A DNA stretch of 64,000 nt from Catelliglobosispora koreensis DSM 44566 (lineage in GTDB: Bacteria; Actinomycetota; Actinomycetes; Mycobacteriales; Micromonosporaceae), in assembly GCF_000379685.1 (NCBI RefSeq), contig NZ_KB903257.1, positions 923 through 64,922 on the forward strand. The letters run 5' to 3'. Below are positions 40,862 to 48,515 of the stretch, piece by piece; position 1 is the first letter of the stretch, and every line of letters starts with the position of its first letter. The position numbers were made by a program, and so were the translations under genes. The notes beneath the pieces were generated by a model, which saw nothing but the letters and a program-made list of their open reading frames with translations, was not told the origin of the DNA and searched no databases.

Positions 40862-43383
40862 GCGATCGCGGTCAGCACGTTGGTGCGTGCCGCCTTGATG
40901 CCGGGCAGGATGGCCGCCACCACCCCGACCACCGCGCCGACGGCCAGATAGATGCCCATCTGGTTCCACGGCAGCACGATGCTCTTGAGGCCTTCGTCGG
41001 CTAGTCCCTTGACGACGACCGCGCCGAGGCCGGCTCCGACCGCGAGGCCGAGGACCGCTCCGAACACGGTGATGACAACGGCTTCCACCGTGATCATCCG
41101 CATGGTCGCCGCGCGGCTCAGGCCAATCGCCCGCAGCAGCCCCAGTTCGCGGGTGCGTTCCAGGACCGACAGGGCCAGGGTGTTGATGACACCCAGGACG
41201 GCGATCAGAATCGCTAGCCCCAGCAGCAGCTGGATCATCAGGAGGAACTGTGCCGACTCGCTGAACTGCGCGTCGAGGTACTCCTGCTTGTTTTGCACCA
41301 GCATTTCCGGGCTGTCCTTGAGCATCGCGTTGAGCGCGTCGCGGACCTGCGTTTCGTTGGCGCCGGAGCCGAGGTCGATGAACGCGATCGCCGGCAGTTG
41401 CTGGCGCATCCCTTCGATCGCAGCGGATCCGAACATGGACCCGCCATAGATCTCGCCCCGCTTGTAGATGCCCGCGAGGGTGTACGTCTGGTCGAGACCG
41501 TTGGCGTGCTTGACTTCCACCTTGTCGCCGAGTTTGAGATGGTGCTCGGTGGCCGACTGGTCGTCGATGACGAACTCGTTGGCGCCGGGCTGAGCCATCG
41601 ATCCGGAGACCGTTTCCAACGTGAACATCTTCGCCGTCGCGGGCACATCGGTGACGACATTGATCCAGCTGGGTTCGCCATTGATGATCGCCTGATCGCC
41701 GTACTCGGCTGAAACCGCTGCCACGCCAGGGATGTTCTTCATTTGCGGCACGAGGGCCGGCTCGAACGACGGGTTGAACCCGGGACCACCCTGACCGGAA
41801 ATGATCAGGTCGGCCTTGACCGTCTGGTCCACGGTCCCCTGAAGGCTGCGCTCAGACGACGTGATGATGGTGTTGAGCGCGGTCACCAGCGCGATACCGA
41901 TCATCAGCGCGGCGGCGGTGATGGCCGTGCGGCGCGGATTGCGGCCCGAGTTGAGCCTTCCGAGCTTGCCGGGAACCGACCACGAGAACAGTCTGCCCAG
42001 CACACTCACCGCGGGACGGGCGACAACAGGGCTGAGCAAAGCCACCCCGATGAACGCGGCCAGCACGCCACCGAGCAGAGCCCACACGCTTTCCTTGATG
42101 CCGTAGAACATCAGCCCGCCACCGATCGCCAGGAACACCGCCCCGGAGATCGTCAGTTTCGTGAGCGGACGGTCCGGCGTGGCTGATTCCTGAAGCGCCG
42201 CAACAGGTGGCACCCGGCTGGCCCGCAGCGCGGGAAGCAGCGCCGCCGTCACCGTGACGAGCAGGCCGGCCGCGAACGCGGCGATAATCGCCATGGGCGG
42301 CAACCCGATCCCGGCGAGCTGCAGTTCCGACATGCTGGCCATCACGCTGGCGCCCGCGGCTCCAACGCCATACCCTGCCGCCAGACCGAGCACCGAGGCG
42401 ATCAGCCCAATCACGACAGCCTCGACGAGCACCGAGCCGACCATCTGTTTGCGGCTGGCACCTAAAGCCCTGGCGAGCGCGAGTTCCTTCGTCCGCTGGG
42501 CGATGATGATGCTGAACGTGTTGATAATCAAGAACACCGCGACAAACAGCGACACCAAAGCGAAGCCGATGAGGATGTTGTTGAAGATGCTCAGGATGTC
42601 CTTGAAGCTCTTAGCCAATTCGTCGGCCAGTTCCTTGCCCGTGCGCACCTCATAGGTGCCGCCGAGCCGCGACTTGATGGCGTCACGCACCGCTGCTGGG
42701 TCGCTGCCGCTGGCCGCGTCAACGGTGATGCTCGTGAACGTGCCGGGCTTGCCGAGCATCAGCTGCTGGGCGACCGGTTCGGTGAACAGCACTTCGGTCA
42801 CCGGGCCACGGCTAGTCAAACCGCCCTCGTAGCCAAAGATGCCAACAAGTTTGAACGTCTGCTTGGGCTGCATCGTCAGCACCCCAACGTCATCGCCGAC
42901 CTTCAGCCCGGCCTTGGTGGCCAAAGCGGCGTTGATGACGATTTCGTTGCCGGCGGCCGGAGCGCGGCCTTCGCGAAGCTCACGCCCGCCGATTTCACCG
43001 GTCCAGTTGCCGCCAAAGCGCGGTGGCCCAAATGTGGCAACGACTTTGCCGTCCGAGCCGATGACCCGGGCGCCGTCAGCCTGCACGTCACCCGTGGCCT
43101 TAGCGACCCCTGCGACACCGGCGATTTTGGTGACGTCGGCGGCGGTCAGTGTCCCCGGAACCGACTCACCCTCCATTTCGGACACATCGATCGTTGGTTT
43201 CGCGGTAACCACAACATCTGCGTCAGCCAGCGAACTGGCGAACATATTCTCAAACGAGCGCCCCAGCGCGTCGGTCAGCACGAAGGAGCCCGACACGAAC
43301 ATGACGCCCAGCAGCACCGCAAGCCCGGACAGAATCAGCCGGAGCTTGCGTGCCAGCAAGCTTTTAAGCGTGGCACGCAACAT
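40852..43383 (-). CDS. FtsX/MacB-like ABC transporter permease (pair 1)
   Basis: Predicted 843-residue permease. An N-terminal membrane segment (about 17-40) is followed by a MacB-type periplasmic domain (about 45-235). Three membrane segments follow (about 265-390), then a second anchor and extracellular domain (about 480-700) and a final set of three segments (about 715-840). This is the duplicated FtsX layout. It starts MLRATLKSLLARKLRLILSGLAVLLG, near-identical to its two paralogues downstream in the window. The start codon overlaps the ATPase stop by one base. It probably exports lipids, peptides or antibiotics, or works as a mechanotransmitter. Confidence 0.93.
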   Translation of the reverse strand: MLRATLKSLLARKLRLILSGLAVLLGVMFVSGSFVLTDALGRSFENMFASSLADADVVVTAKPTIDVSEMEGESVPGTLTAADVTKIAGVAGVAKATGDVQADGARVIGSDGKVVATFGPPRFGGNWTGEIGGRELREGRAPAAGNEIVINAALATKAGLKVGDDVGVLTMQPKQTFKLVGIFGYEGGLTSRGPVTEVLFTEPVAQQLMLGKPGTFTSITVDAASGSDPAAVRDAIKSRLGGTYEVRTGKELADELAKSFKDILSIFNNILIGFALVSLFVAVFLIINTFSIIIAQRTKELALARALGASRKQMVGSVLVEAVVIGLIASVLGLAAGYGVGAAGASVMASMSELQLAGIGLPPMAIIAAFAAGLLVTVTAALLPALRASRVPPVAALQESATPDRPLTKLTISGAVFLAIGGGLMFYGIKESVWALLGGVLAAFIGVALLSPVVARPAVSVLGRLFSWSVPGKLGRLNSGRNPRRTAITAAALMIGIALVTALNTIITSSERSLQGTVDQTVKADLIISGQGGPGFNPSFEPALVPQMKNIPGVAAVSAEYGDQAIINGEPSWINVVTDVPATAKMFTLETVSGSMAQPGANEFVIDDQSATEHHLKLGDKVEVKHANGLDQTYTLAGIYKRGEIYGGSMFGSAAIEGMRQQLPAIAFIDLGSGANETQVRDALNAMLKDSPEMLVQNKQEYLDAQFSESAQFLLMIQLLLGLAILIAVLGVINTLALSVLERTRELGLLRAIGLSRAATMRMITVEAVVITVFGAVLGLAVGAGLGAVVVKGLADEGLKSIVLPWNQMGIYLAVGAVVGVVAAILPGIKAARTNVLTAIAYE

Positions 43384-44141
43384 CAGTGATCAGCCCCGAT
43401 GCGCTTGATCGTGTCCAGCACAGCCTCGGCGGTCGGGTGACGCAGCTCGTCGACGATCTGCCCGTCGGCAAGGAAAATGACGCGGTCAGCATATGACGCG
43501 GCGTTAGCATCGTGAGTCACCATAACGATCGTCTGGCCGAAGTCCACAACGGACCGTTGCAGGAACGACAGCACCTCGTTACCAGACTTACTGTCCAGGT
43601 TTCCGGTTGGCTCATCAGCGAAGATGACCTCCGGCCGGGCGACAAGCGCACGCGCGCAGGCGACACGCTGCTGCTGACCACCGGACAGCTGCGTCGGCCG
43701 GTGCCCGAGCCGGTCCTTGAGACCGACCGTCTGGATAACCGTTTCGTACCAATCCTTGTCCGGCTTACGTCCCGCGATCGCCAGCGGCAGCAGAATGTTC
43801 TCCTCAGCCGTCAATGTTGGCAACAGGTTGAACTGCTGGAAAATGAAGCCCACCTTCTCGCGGCGCAGCTTCGTCAGCCCGGCATCGTTAAGCCCCGTAA
43901 TCTGTGTGTCACCCACATGCACCTGGCCGCGGGTCGCCGAGTCCAGCCCGGCGAGGCAATGCATCAGCGTCGACTTGCCTGACCCGGAAGGTCCCATGAT
44001 CGCGGTGAACTGCCCGCGCTCAAGTTCCACACTGACGTCGCGCAGCGCGACGACCTGGGCTTCGCCGGAGCCGTACACCTTCCATAGATTGGTGGCGCTG
44101 GCCGCGGCCGTGCGCACGCGTGGAGGGGCTCCAATAGTCAT
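43383..44141 (-). CDS. ABC transporter ATP-binding protein, MacB/LolD-like (pair 1)
   Basis: Predicted 252-residue ATPase. Walker A is G50-PSGSGKST58, the Q-loop lies in [16 protein letters not shown], the signature is LSGGQQQR (152-159), Walker B is VIFADEP (172-178) and the H-loop is H210. The start is placed at MTIGAPPRV (44141); the open frame upstream runs into the island. It is the first gene of pair 1 and is coupled to its permease. The upstream region holds a 16-bp palindrome and two AACC(C)TCAG motifs that recur before pair 3. Confidence 0.95.
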   Translation of the reverse strand: MTIGAPPRVRTAAASATNLWKVYGSGEAQVVALRDVSVELERGQFTAIMGPSGSGKSTLMHCLAGLDSATRGQVHVGDTQITGLNDAGLTKLRREKVGFIFQQFNLLPTLTAEENILLPLAIAGRKPDKDWYETVIQTVGLKDRLGHRPTQLSGGQQQRVACARALVARPEVIFADEPTGNLDSKSGNEVLSFLQRSVVDFGQTIVMVTHDANAASYADRVIFLADGQIVDELRHPTAEAVLDTIKRIGADH

Positions 44142-44231
44142 GATCAGTCCTTCGCCGTGGGAAAATGGACTGGCCCGACTCAGGCGGGAGCAGGCCAGTA
44201 GACAAATCATCAAGCCCACCCGCGCCGAAAA

Positions 44232-44308
44232 CCTCAGACCGGGGGTGGACCAAGCCCCCGCTTTCACACGCGGGCGAACCCTCAGGCCCATCTCAGGGTC
44301 GACCCTGA
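44232..44308. promoter_or_regulatory. Candidate regulator sites upstream of ATPase 1
   Basis: Three elements lie 90-170 bases before the ATPase start: AAACCTCAGACC (44229-44240), AACCCTCAGGCC (44277-44288) and the perfect 16-bp palindrome TCAGGGTCGACCCTGA (44293-44308). The same AACCCTCAGACC occurs at 51839-51850 before ATPase 3. They are candidate sites for the LuxR-type response regulator at 51920-52588. Confidence 0.45.
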
Positions 44309-44356
44309 TTCCGCCCTCTTGTGGGTGGTCTTGGCCCTGGCCGCGGCGTCATTCTG

Positions 44357-44481
44357 GCTGGGGCTCAGGCTTTGGTTTATGCCGGTAACTGGCCGGCCGT
44401 TCTGGGGCGCGGTCCTCATTTCCGACGCCGCACATGGTTGCCACCGTCCCTCCCGCGAGGACCTCCCTGTCCGCGCTTCCC
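44357..44481. repeat. Left arm of ~125-bp inverted repeat
   Basis: The sequence from GCTGGGGCTC to GCGCTTCCC matches the reverse complement of 45050-45173, with long identical blocks such as GGCTTTGGTTTATGCCGG and ACCGTCCCTCCCGCGAGGAC and about one net indel. By eye about three quarters or more of positions agree. Confidence 0.8.
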
Positions 44482-44528
44482 AGCCCTTTCAAACCCCACC
44501 GCCCTCCCCACCGCCCGCCCCGCTTCTT

Positions 44529-44613
44529 CGTGATCCACATCCGTGGGGACGTGATCAAAAGGCGGTTTGATCACGTCTGGTGGGATGTGGATCTGCGTTT
44601 GGGATGTGGATCT
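44529..44613. repeat. Palindromic repeat element, copy 2
   Basis: Arms GATCCACATCC...GACGTGATCAAA (from 44532) and TTTGATCACGTC...GGGATGTGGATC (44566-44593) enclose AGGCGG. A direct half-copy GGGATGTGGATC follows after the linker TGCGTTT, mirroring copy 1 (15525-15608) in reverse orientation. Confidence 0.85.
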
Positions 44614-44677
44614 CGGCAGGTGCCATGCCGAGGCCGCCGCTGCACCAACGAATGCCGGAGTCGATCACTGAGGATGA

Positions 44678-44736
44678 ACCACATCCCAAAAAGCGTGATC
44701 AAACCGCCAATCGATCATCCTTTTCGGGATGTGGAT
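44678..44736. repeat. Palindromic repeat element, copy 3
   Basis: ACCACATCCCAAAAAGCGTGATC on the left and GATCATCCTTTTCGGGATGTGGATC on the right pair at about 20 of 24 positions, with loop AAACCGCCAATC. It is more diverged than copies 1 and 2 and lacks the extra half-copy. Confidence 0.75.
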
Positions 44737-45049
44737 CTCGCATGAAGATCACGCTCGGGGAGGGAACGGTGAAATGAGATGCGGGAGGAGCGACGGGGGC
44801 AAGCGGCGAAGGCTGTTGCGGTGGCAGGCCTGTAGCCGCCGGCGAAAAGGGGCGTGGCCGAAGGTGCTACGGCGGCGGGCCGCAAGCGCGGTCGGCGAAG
44901 GGCCAATAGCGAAGCGAGCCAAGGGCGAGGGCTGTTGCGACGGCGGGCGAGGGGCCAGAGTCGGGGCCTGAGGCGCTGTGAGCCAAGGGGTTTGGGACCG
45001 GGGCCGGGAGCCGCGAGGGGAGCGGGGGAAGGGTGGAGATGGCGGGCCA

Positions 45050-45173
45050 GGGATGCACGGACAGGAAGGTCCTCGCGGGAGGGACGGTCTAGACCCACGC
45101 GGACATCGGAAATGAAGACCGCCACCCCAAACGGCCGGGCACCTGCCGGCATAAACCAAAGCCCGCGCCCAGC
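45050..45173. repeat. Right arm of ~125-bp inverted repeat
   Basis: This is the inverted counterpart of 44357-44481. It begins at the stop codon of permease 2 (45173-45175), so the repeat occupies the immediate 3' flank of that gene. Confidence 0.8.
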
Positions 45174-47713
45174 TATTCGTAAGAGATGGCCTGCAGCACA
45201 TTGAGGCGGGCGGCGCGGATGGCTGGTAGGAGCGCGGCGACGAGGCCGGCGATGACGGCGCCGATGAGGGCGGTGATGAGGAAGCCCCACGGGATGGTGA
45301 GTTTGAGGAAGTCCCCGCCGAAGATTTTGACCAGGGCGATGCCCAGGCCGGTGCCGACGATGAGGCCGAGGAGGGCGCCGAGGAGCGAGATGAGCACGGA
45401 TTCGGTGGCGACCATCCAGCCCATTTTGCTGCGGCTCATGCCGACGGCGCGCAGGAGGCCGAGCTCGCGGGTGCGTTCGAAAACAGACAGCAGCAAGGTG
45501 TTGATGACGCCGAGGACAGCCACGAGGACAGTGAGGCCCAGCAACACGTTGAGCACGTTGAGAAGCAGGTCGAGAAACGACGTACTCTGCTTGAGCTGTT
45601 CCGACGGATCGGTGACGGTGACTTCGGGATTGTCGGCCACGAGTGTTTTCATCTGAGCGCGCACAGCGTCCACTTGCGACGGATCGGCGACTTTGACGTA
45701 GCCCTGCTGGGCGACCGGCACGCGGAACCCTTGCGCGTCAGCGAAACTGACCACGGGTGAGCCGACGAGCTGGTTGGGCTGCAGGATGCCGACGACCTTT
45801 AGCGGGCTTTCGCCGCCGCGGGCGGTCACCAAAGTGGTGGAGTCACCGGGTTTGAGGCCTGTCTCGGTGGCGAAGGCGTCGTTGAGGATGACTTCGCCAG
45901 CGTTGAGGTCGCGAATGTCGCCTGACTTTGCCTTGAGCCCAAACAGGGTCTTGGACGGTTCGACGTCGAGCGCGGAGGCGAAGCCGTCTTTTCCGTTGAG
46001 GCGCACCGCGTCTGACTGGATGGCCGTCGCGGAGGTTACGCCCGGGATCGCCTTGACCTGATTGATGATCGCCGGATCGAAGCCGGCGGTGGGGCCGCTC
46101 GCGAAGTCGGCCGCTATCACCAGATCGGCGTTGAGGTCGCTGCGGAACAGGTCGGTCACGCCGGCTTTGACCGATGAGGCGAAGACGGCCGCGCCGGTGG
46201 CCAGGGTGACGCCAATCATCAGAGCGGCCGCGGTTAGGGCTGTACGCCGTGGGTTGCGGCCGGTGTTGCGCACCCCAAGGCGCCCGGGCATAGCCCAGTC
46301 AACGAGTTTGCCGATGGCCCCGGTGATCGGGCGGGTCAGCGCGGGAGCGAGCATGACGGCACCGATGAAGATGAGGAAGCTGCCGAGCCCGAGCGTGATG
46401 ACGTTGTTGTCGACGGCCTTGGTGCCGCGCAAGATGAGCAGCACGATGCCGACGGCGAGGGTGATGAGCCCGGCGATAGTCATGGTACGCAACGGTTTGT
46501 CGGGCCGCGCCGCGTCGCGCATGGCCTCGATCGGGGCGACCCGTGAGGCCCGCAGCGCCGGAATCAGTGCCGCCAGCACGGTAATGAGCGTGCCCACGAG
46601 CAGCGTGCCGATGGCGACGGCCGGTTTGAGCACGACACTGCCGGAGGGCAGCCCGCTGGAGGCGAGCAGTTTGGTCATCGCCCAGCCGAGCAGCACGCCG
46701 AGTCCTAGCCCGATCAGTGAGGCGACGAGTCCTAAGAGGATGGACTCGAGGAGCACGGAGTTGAGCACCTGATTGCGGCTGGCGCCAAAGGACCGGTACA
46801 GGGCTAGCTCACGGGTGCGCTGAGCGATCAGCATCGAGAAGGTGTTGAAGATGAGGAAGGCGCCCGTGATCAGGCCGAGGATGCCGAAGACACTGAGCGC
46901 GATTTTGAACACGTTGAGGAAACTCTGGATGCCGCTGGCCTGAGCGTCAGCCGTTTCCTGACCGGTCAGCGTCTTGTACTCGGTGGTGCCAATGGCGGTC
47001 TCGACGCGCCGCTTGAGTTCGCCGTCGCTGACACCGGAGGCAGCTTTGATGTCCACGTTGGAGTACATGCCGGGTGTGCCGAGCATGAGTTCCTGTGCCA
47101 CGGGAAGGGTGAAGAACACGAACGTTTCCCCGCCAAGCGAGTCACGCCCGCCTGCGTAGCCGGCGATGCCGGAAACTTTGAACTTCTGCCTGGGCTGCAA
47201 CGTGATGACTTCGATAGTGTCGCCGACCTTGAATTCGCCGGTCTTGGCGAGGTTGGCGGTGATGGCGACCTCGTCAGCCGCACGTGGCGGGTTGCCCTCG
47301 CGGATCTCCACGGCCGGGTCGCCGTCGACCCAGGCTCCGCCCAGGCGCGGGGCGCCGGTGGTCGCGATGGCTTTGCCGTTCTTGTCGATGACCCGGGCGC
47401 CGTCGCTAACCACTTGCGGGGTAACGGTTTGCGCGCCGTCGACGGTTTTGAGTTTGTCCACAATGGACTGTGGAACGAGGGCGGTGACGAGCCCTTCGCC
47501 GCCGGCCGGGTTGACGGGAACGTCGCTCTTGCCGGTCACCTGAACGTCGATGTTCTCATTCACGGTCGAAAACAGGTCGGTGAAGCCGCGGGAAATGGTG
47601 TCGCCACTGACGAAAGCCGCCGACATGAACGCCGTGCCCAAGACGATGGCTAGTGCGGAAAGGATGAGCCGGAGTTTGTGCGCGAACAGCCCGCGCAGCA
47701 TCGCCTTAAGCAT
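45173..47713 (-). CDS. FtsX/MacB-like ABC transporter permease (pair 2)
   Basis: Predicted 846-residue permease with the same duplicated FtsX layout as the other two: N-terminal anchor ([26 protein letters not shown]), first extracellular domain (about 45-240), membrane block (about 265-395), second anchor with extracellular domain (about 480-700), and C-terminal membrane block ending RAARLNVLQAISYE. The start at 47713 overlaps the ATPase end by eight bases; MLRGLF (47701) is an alternative. The first extracellular domain differs most between paralogues, suggesting different ligands. Its stop codon lies at the edge of the inverted repeat. Confidence 0.93.
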   Translation of the reverse strand: MLKAMLRGLFAHKLRLILSALAIVLGTAFMSAAFVSGDTISRGFTDLFSTVNENIDVQVTGKSDVPVNPAGGEGLVTALVPQSIVDKLKTVDGAQTVTPQVVSDGARVIDKNGKAIATTGAPRLGGAWVDGDPAVEIREGNPPRAADEVAITANLAKTGEFKVGDTIEVITLQPRQKFKVSGIAGYAGGRDSLGGETFVFFTLPVAQELMLGTPGMYSNVDIKAASGVSDGELKRRVETAIGTTEYKTLTGQETADAQASGIQSFLNVFKIALSVFGILGLITGAFLIFNTFSMLIAQRTRELALYRSFGASRNQVLNSVLLESILLGLVASLIGLGLGVLLGWAMTKLLASSGLPSGSVVLKPAVAIGTLLVGTLITVLAALIPALRASRVAPIEAMRDAARPDKPLRTMTIAGLITLAVGIVLLILRGTKAVDNNVITLGLGSFLIFIGAVMLAPALTRPITGAIGKLVDWAMPGRLGVRNTGRNPRRTALTAAALMIGVTLATGAAVFASSVKAGVTDLFRSDLNADLVIAADFASGPTAGFDPAIINQVKAIPGVTSATAIQSDAVRLNGKDGFASALDVEPSKTLFGLKAKSGDIRDLNAGEVILNDAFATETGLKPGDSTTLVTARGGESPLKVVGILQPNQLVGSPVVSFADAQGFRVPVAQQGYVKVADPSQVDAVRAQMKTLVADNPEVTVTDPSEQLKQSTSFLDLLLNVLNVLLGLTVLVAVLGVINTLLLSVFERTRELGLLRAVGMSRSKMGWMVATESVLISLLGALLGLIVGTGLGIALVKIFGGDFLKLTIPWGFLITALIGAVIAGLVAALLPAIRAARLNVLQAISYE

Positions 47714-48455
47714 CGGCGTCCCCACGCCGGTCGAGCTTCTTCATCCGGTCCAGCACCCCGTCGGCGGTGGGGGAGTGCAGCTCGTCGACGATTTCGCCGT
47801 CGGCCAGGAACACGACACGGTCGGCATAGGACGCGGCGTTCGGGTCGTGGGTCACCATGACGATCGTCTGGCCGTGATGGCGTACCGAGTCGCGCAGGAA
47901 GTTGAGCACATCGTTGCCGGACTTGCTGTCGAGGTTGCCCGTGGGCTCATCGGCGAAGATGACTTCCGGACGGGAGACGAGCGCACGGGCGCAGGCGACG
48001 CGCTGTTGCTGTCCGCCGGACAGTTCGGCCGGGCGATGGTGCAGCCGGTCACCGAGGCCGACCGTCTGGATCACTGTGTCGTACCAAGCTTTGTCGGGTG
48101 CGCGTCCCGCGATCGCCAGCGGCAGCTTGATGTTTTCTTCGGCGGTCAGCGTGGGCAGCAGGTTGAACTGCTGGAAGATGAAGCCAACTTTGTCGCGCCG
48201 CAGTTTCGTGAGCCCGGCGTCGCCGAGGCCGGTGACCTGAGTGTCGCCGATGAACACTTCGCCGGCGTTGACGGTGTCCAGCCCGGCCAGGCAGTGCATG
48301 AGGGTGGACTTGCCCGACCCGGAGGGGCCCATGATGGCGGTGTACTTGCCCCGCTCAAAGTCGGCTGACACGCCGCGCAAGGCCTGAACCTGTGCCTCGC
48401 CGCTGCCGTAGATCTTCCAAACCGTGACCGCCCGAGCGGCAGGTTGCATCGCCAT
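47706..48455 (-). CDS. ABC transporter ATP-binding protein, MacB/LolD-like (pair 2)
   Basis: Predicted 249-residue ATPase. Walker A is GPSGSGKST (43-51), the signature LSGGQQQR (about 145-152), Walker B VIFADEP and the H-loop in VMVTHDPNA. It is closely related to the other two ATPases. The ATG lies only six bases after a 17-bp-stem hairpin (48461-48508) and has no recognisable ribosome site, which is unusual compared with pairs 1 and 3. It is followed by its permease with an eight-base overlap. Confidence 0.95.
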   Translation of the reverse strand: MAMQPAARAVTVWKIYGSGEAQVQALRGVSADFERGKYTAIMGPSGSGKSTLMHCLAGLDTVNAGEVFIGDTQVTGLGDAGLTKLRRDKVGFIFQQFNLLPTLTAEENIKLPLAIAGRAPDKAWYDTVIQTVGLGDRLHHRPAELSGGQQQRVACARALVSRPEVIFADEPTGNLDSKSGNDVLNFLRDSVRHHGQTIVMVTHDPNAASYADRVVFLADGEIVDELHSPTADGVLDRMKKLDRRGDADA

Positions 48456-48460
48456 GGAAG

Positions 48461-48508
48461 TGATTTTCCCGGAATACGACCTGTTTGAGGTGTATTCCGG
48501 GAAAATCA
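48461..48508 (-). promoter_or_regulatory. 17-bp perfect hairpin before ATPase 2
   Basis: TGATTTTCCCGGAATAC (48461-48477) and its exact complement (48492-48508) flank a 14-base loop in the 60-base gap between permease 3 and ATPase 2. On the transcribed strand the stem ends six bases before the ATPase 2 ATG. It may be a terminator for pair 3, an operator, or a structure limiting translation of pair 2. Confidence 0.75.
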
Positions 48509-48515
48509 GCGATGG

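Larger units (their letters stand above)
44142..45172. other. One-kilobase non-coding island between ABC pairs 2 and 1
   Basis: No credible gene is found. The first ~210 bases hold the probable promoter of ATPase 1. The rest is bounded by ~125-bp imperfect inverted repeats (44357-44481 and 45050-45173). These enclose two palindromic repeat elements (44529-44613, 44678-44736) and a purine-skewed GC-rich stretch (44750-45050) with a repeated GGCTGTTGCG motif. Small frames on both strands are Arg/Pro-rich and lack ribosome sites. Confidence 0.75.

Noticed and set aside
44715-45290. 191-codon open frame through the ABC island
   Set aside because: It runs into the permease gene antisense to nothing else credible and is Arg/Pro-rich; only the 37-codon conserved segment inside the repeat arm is of interest and is reported separately.
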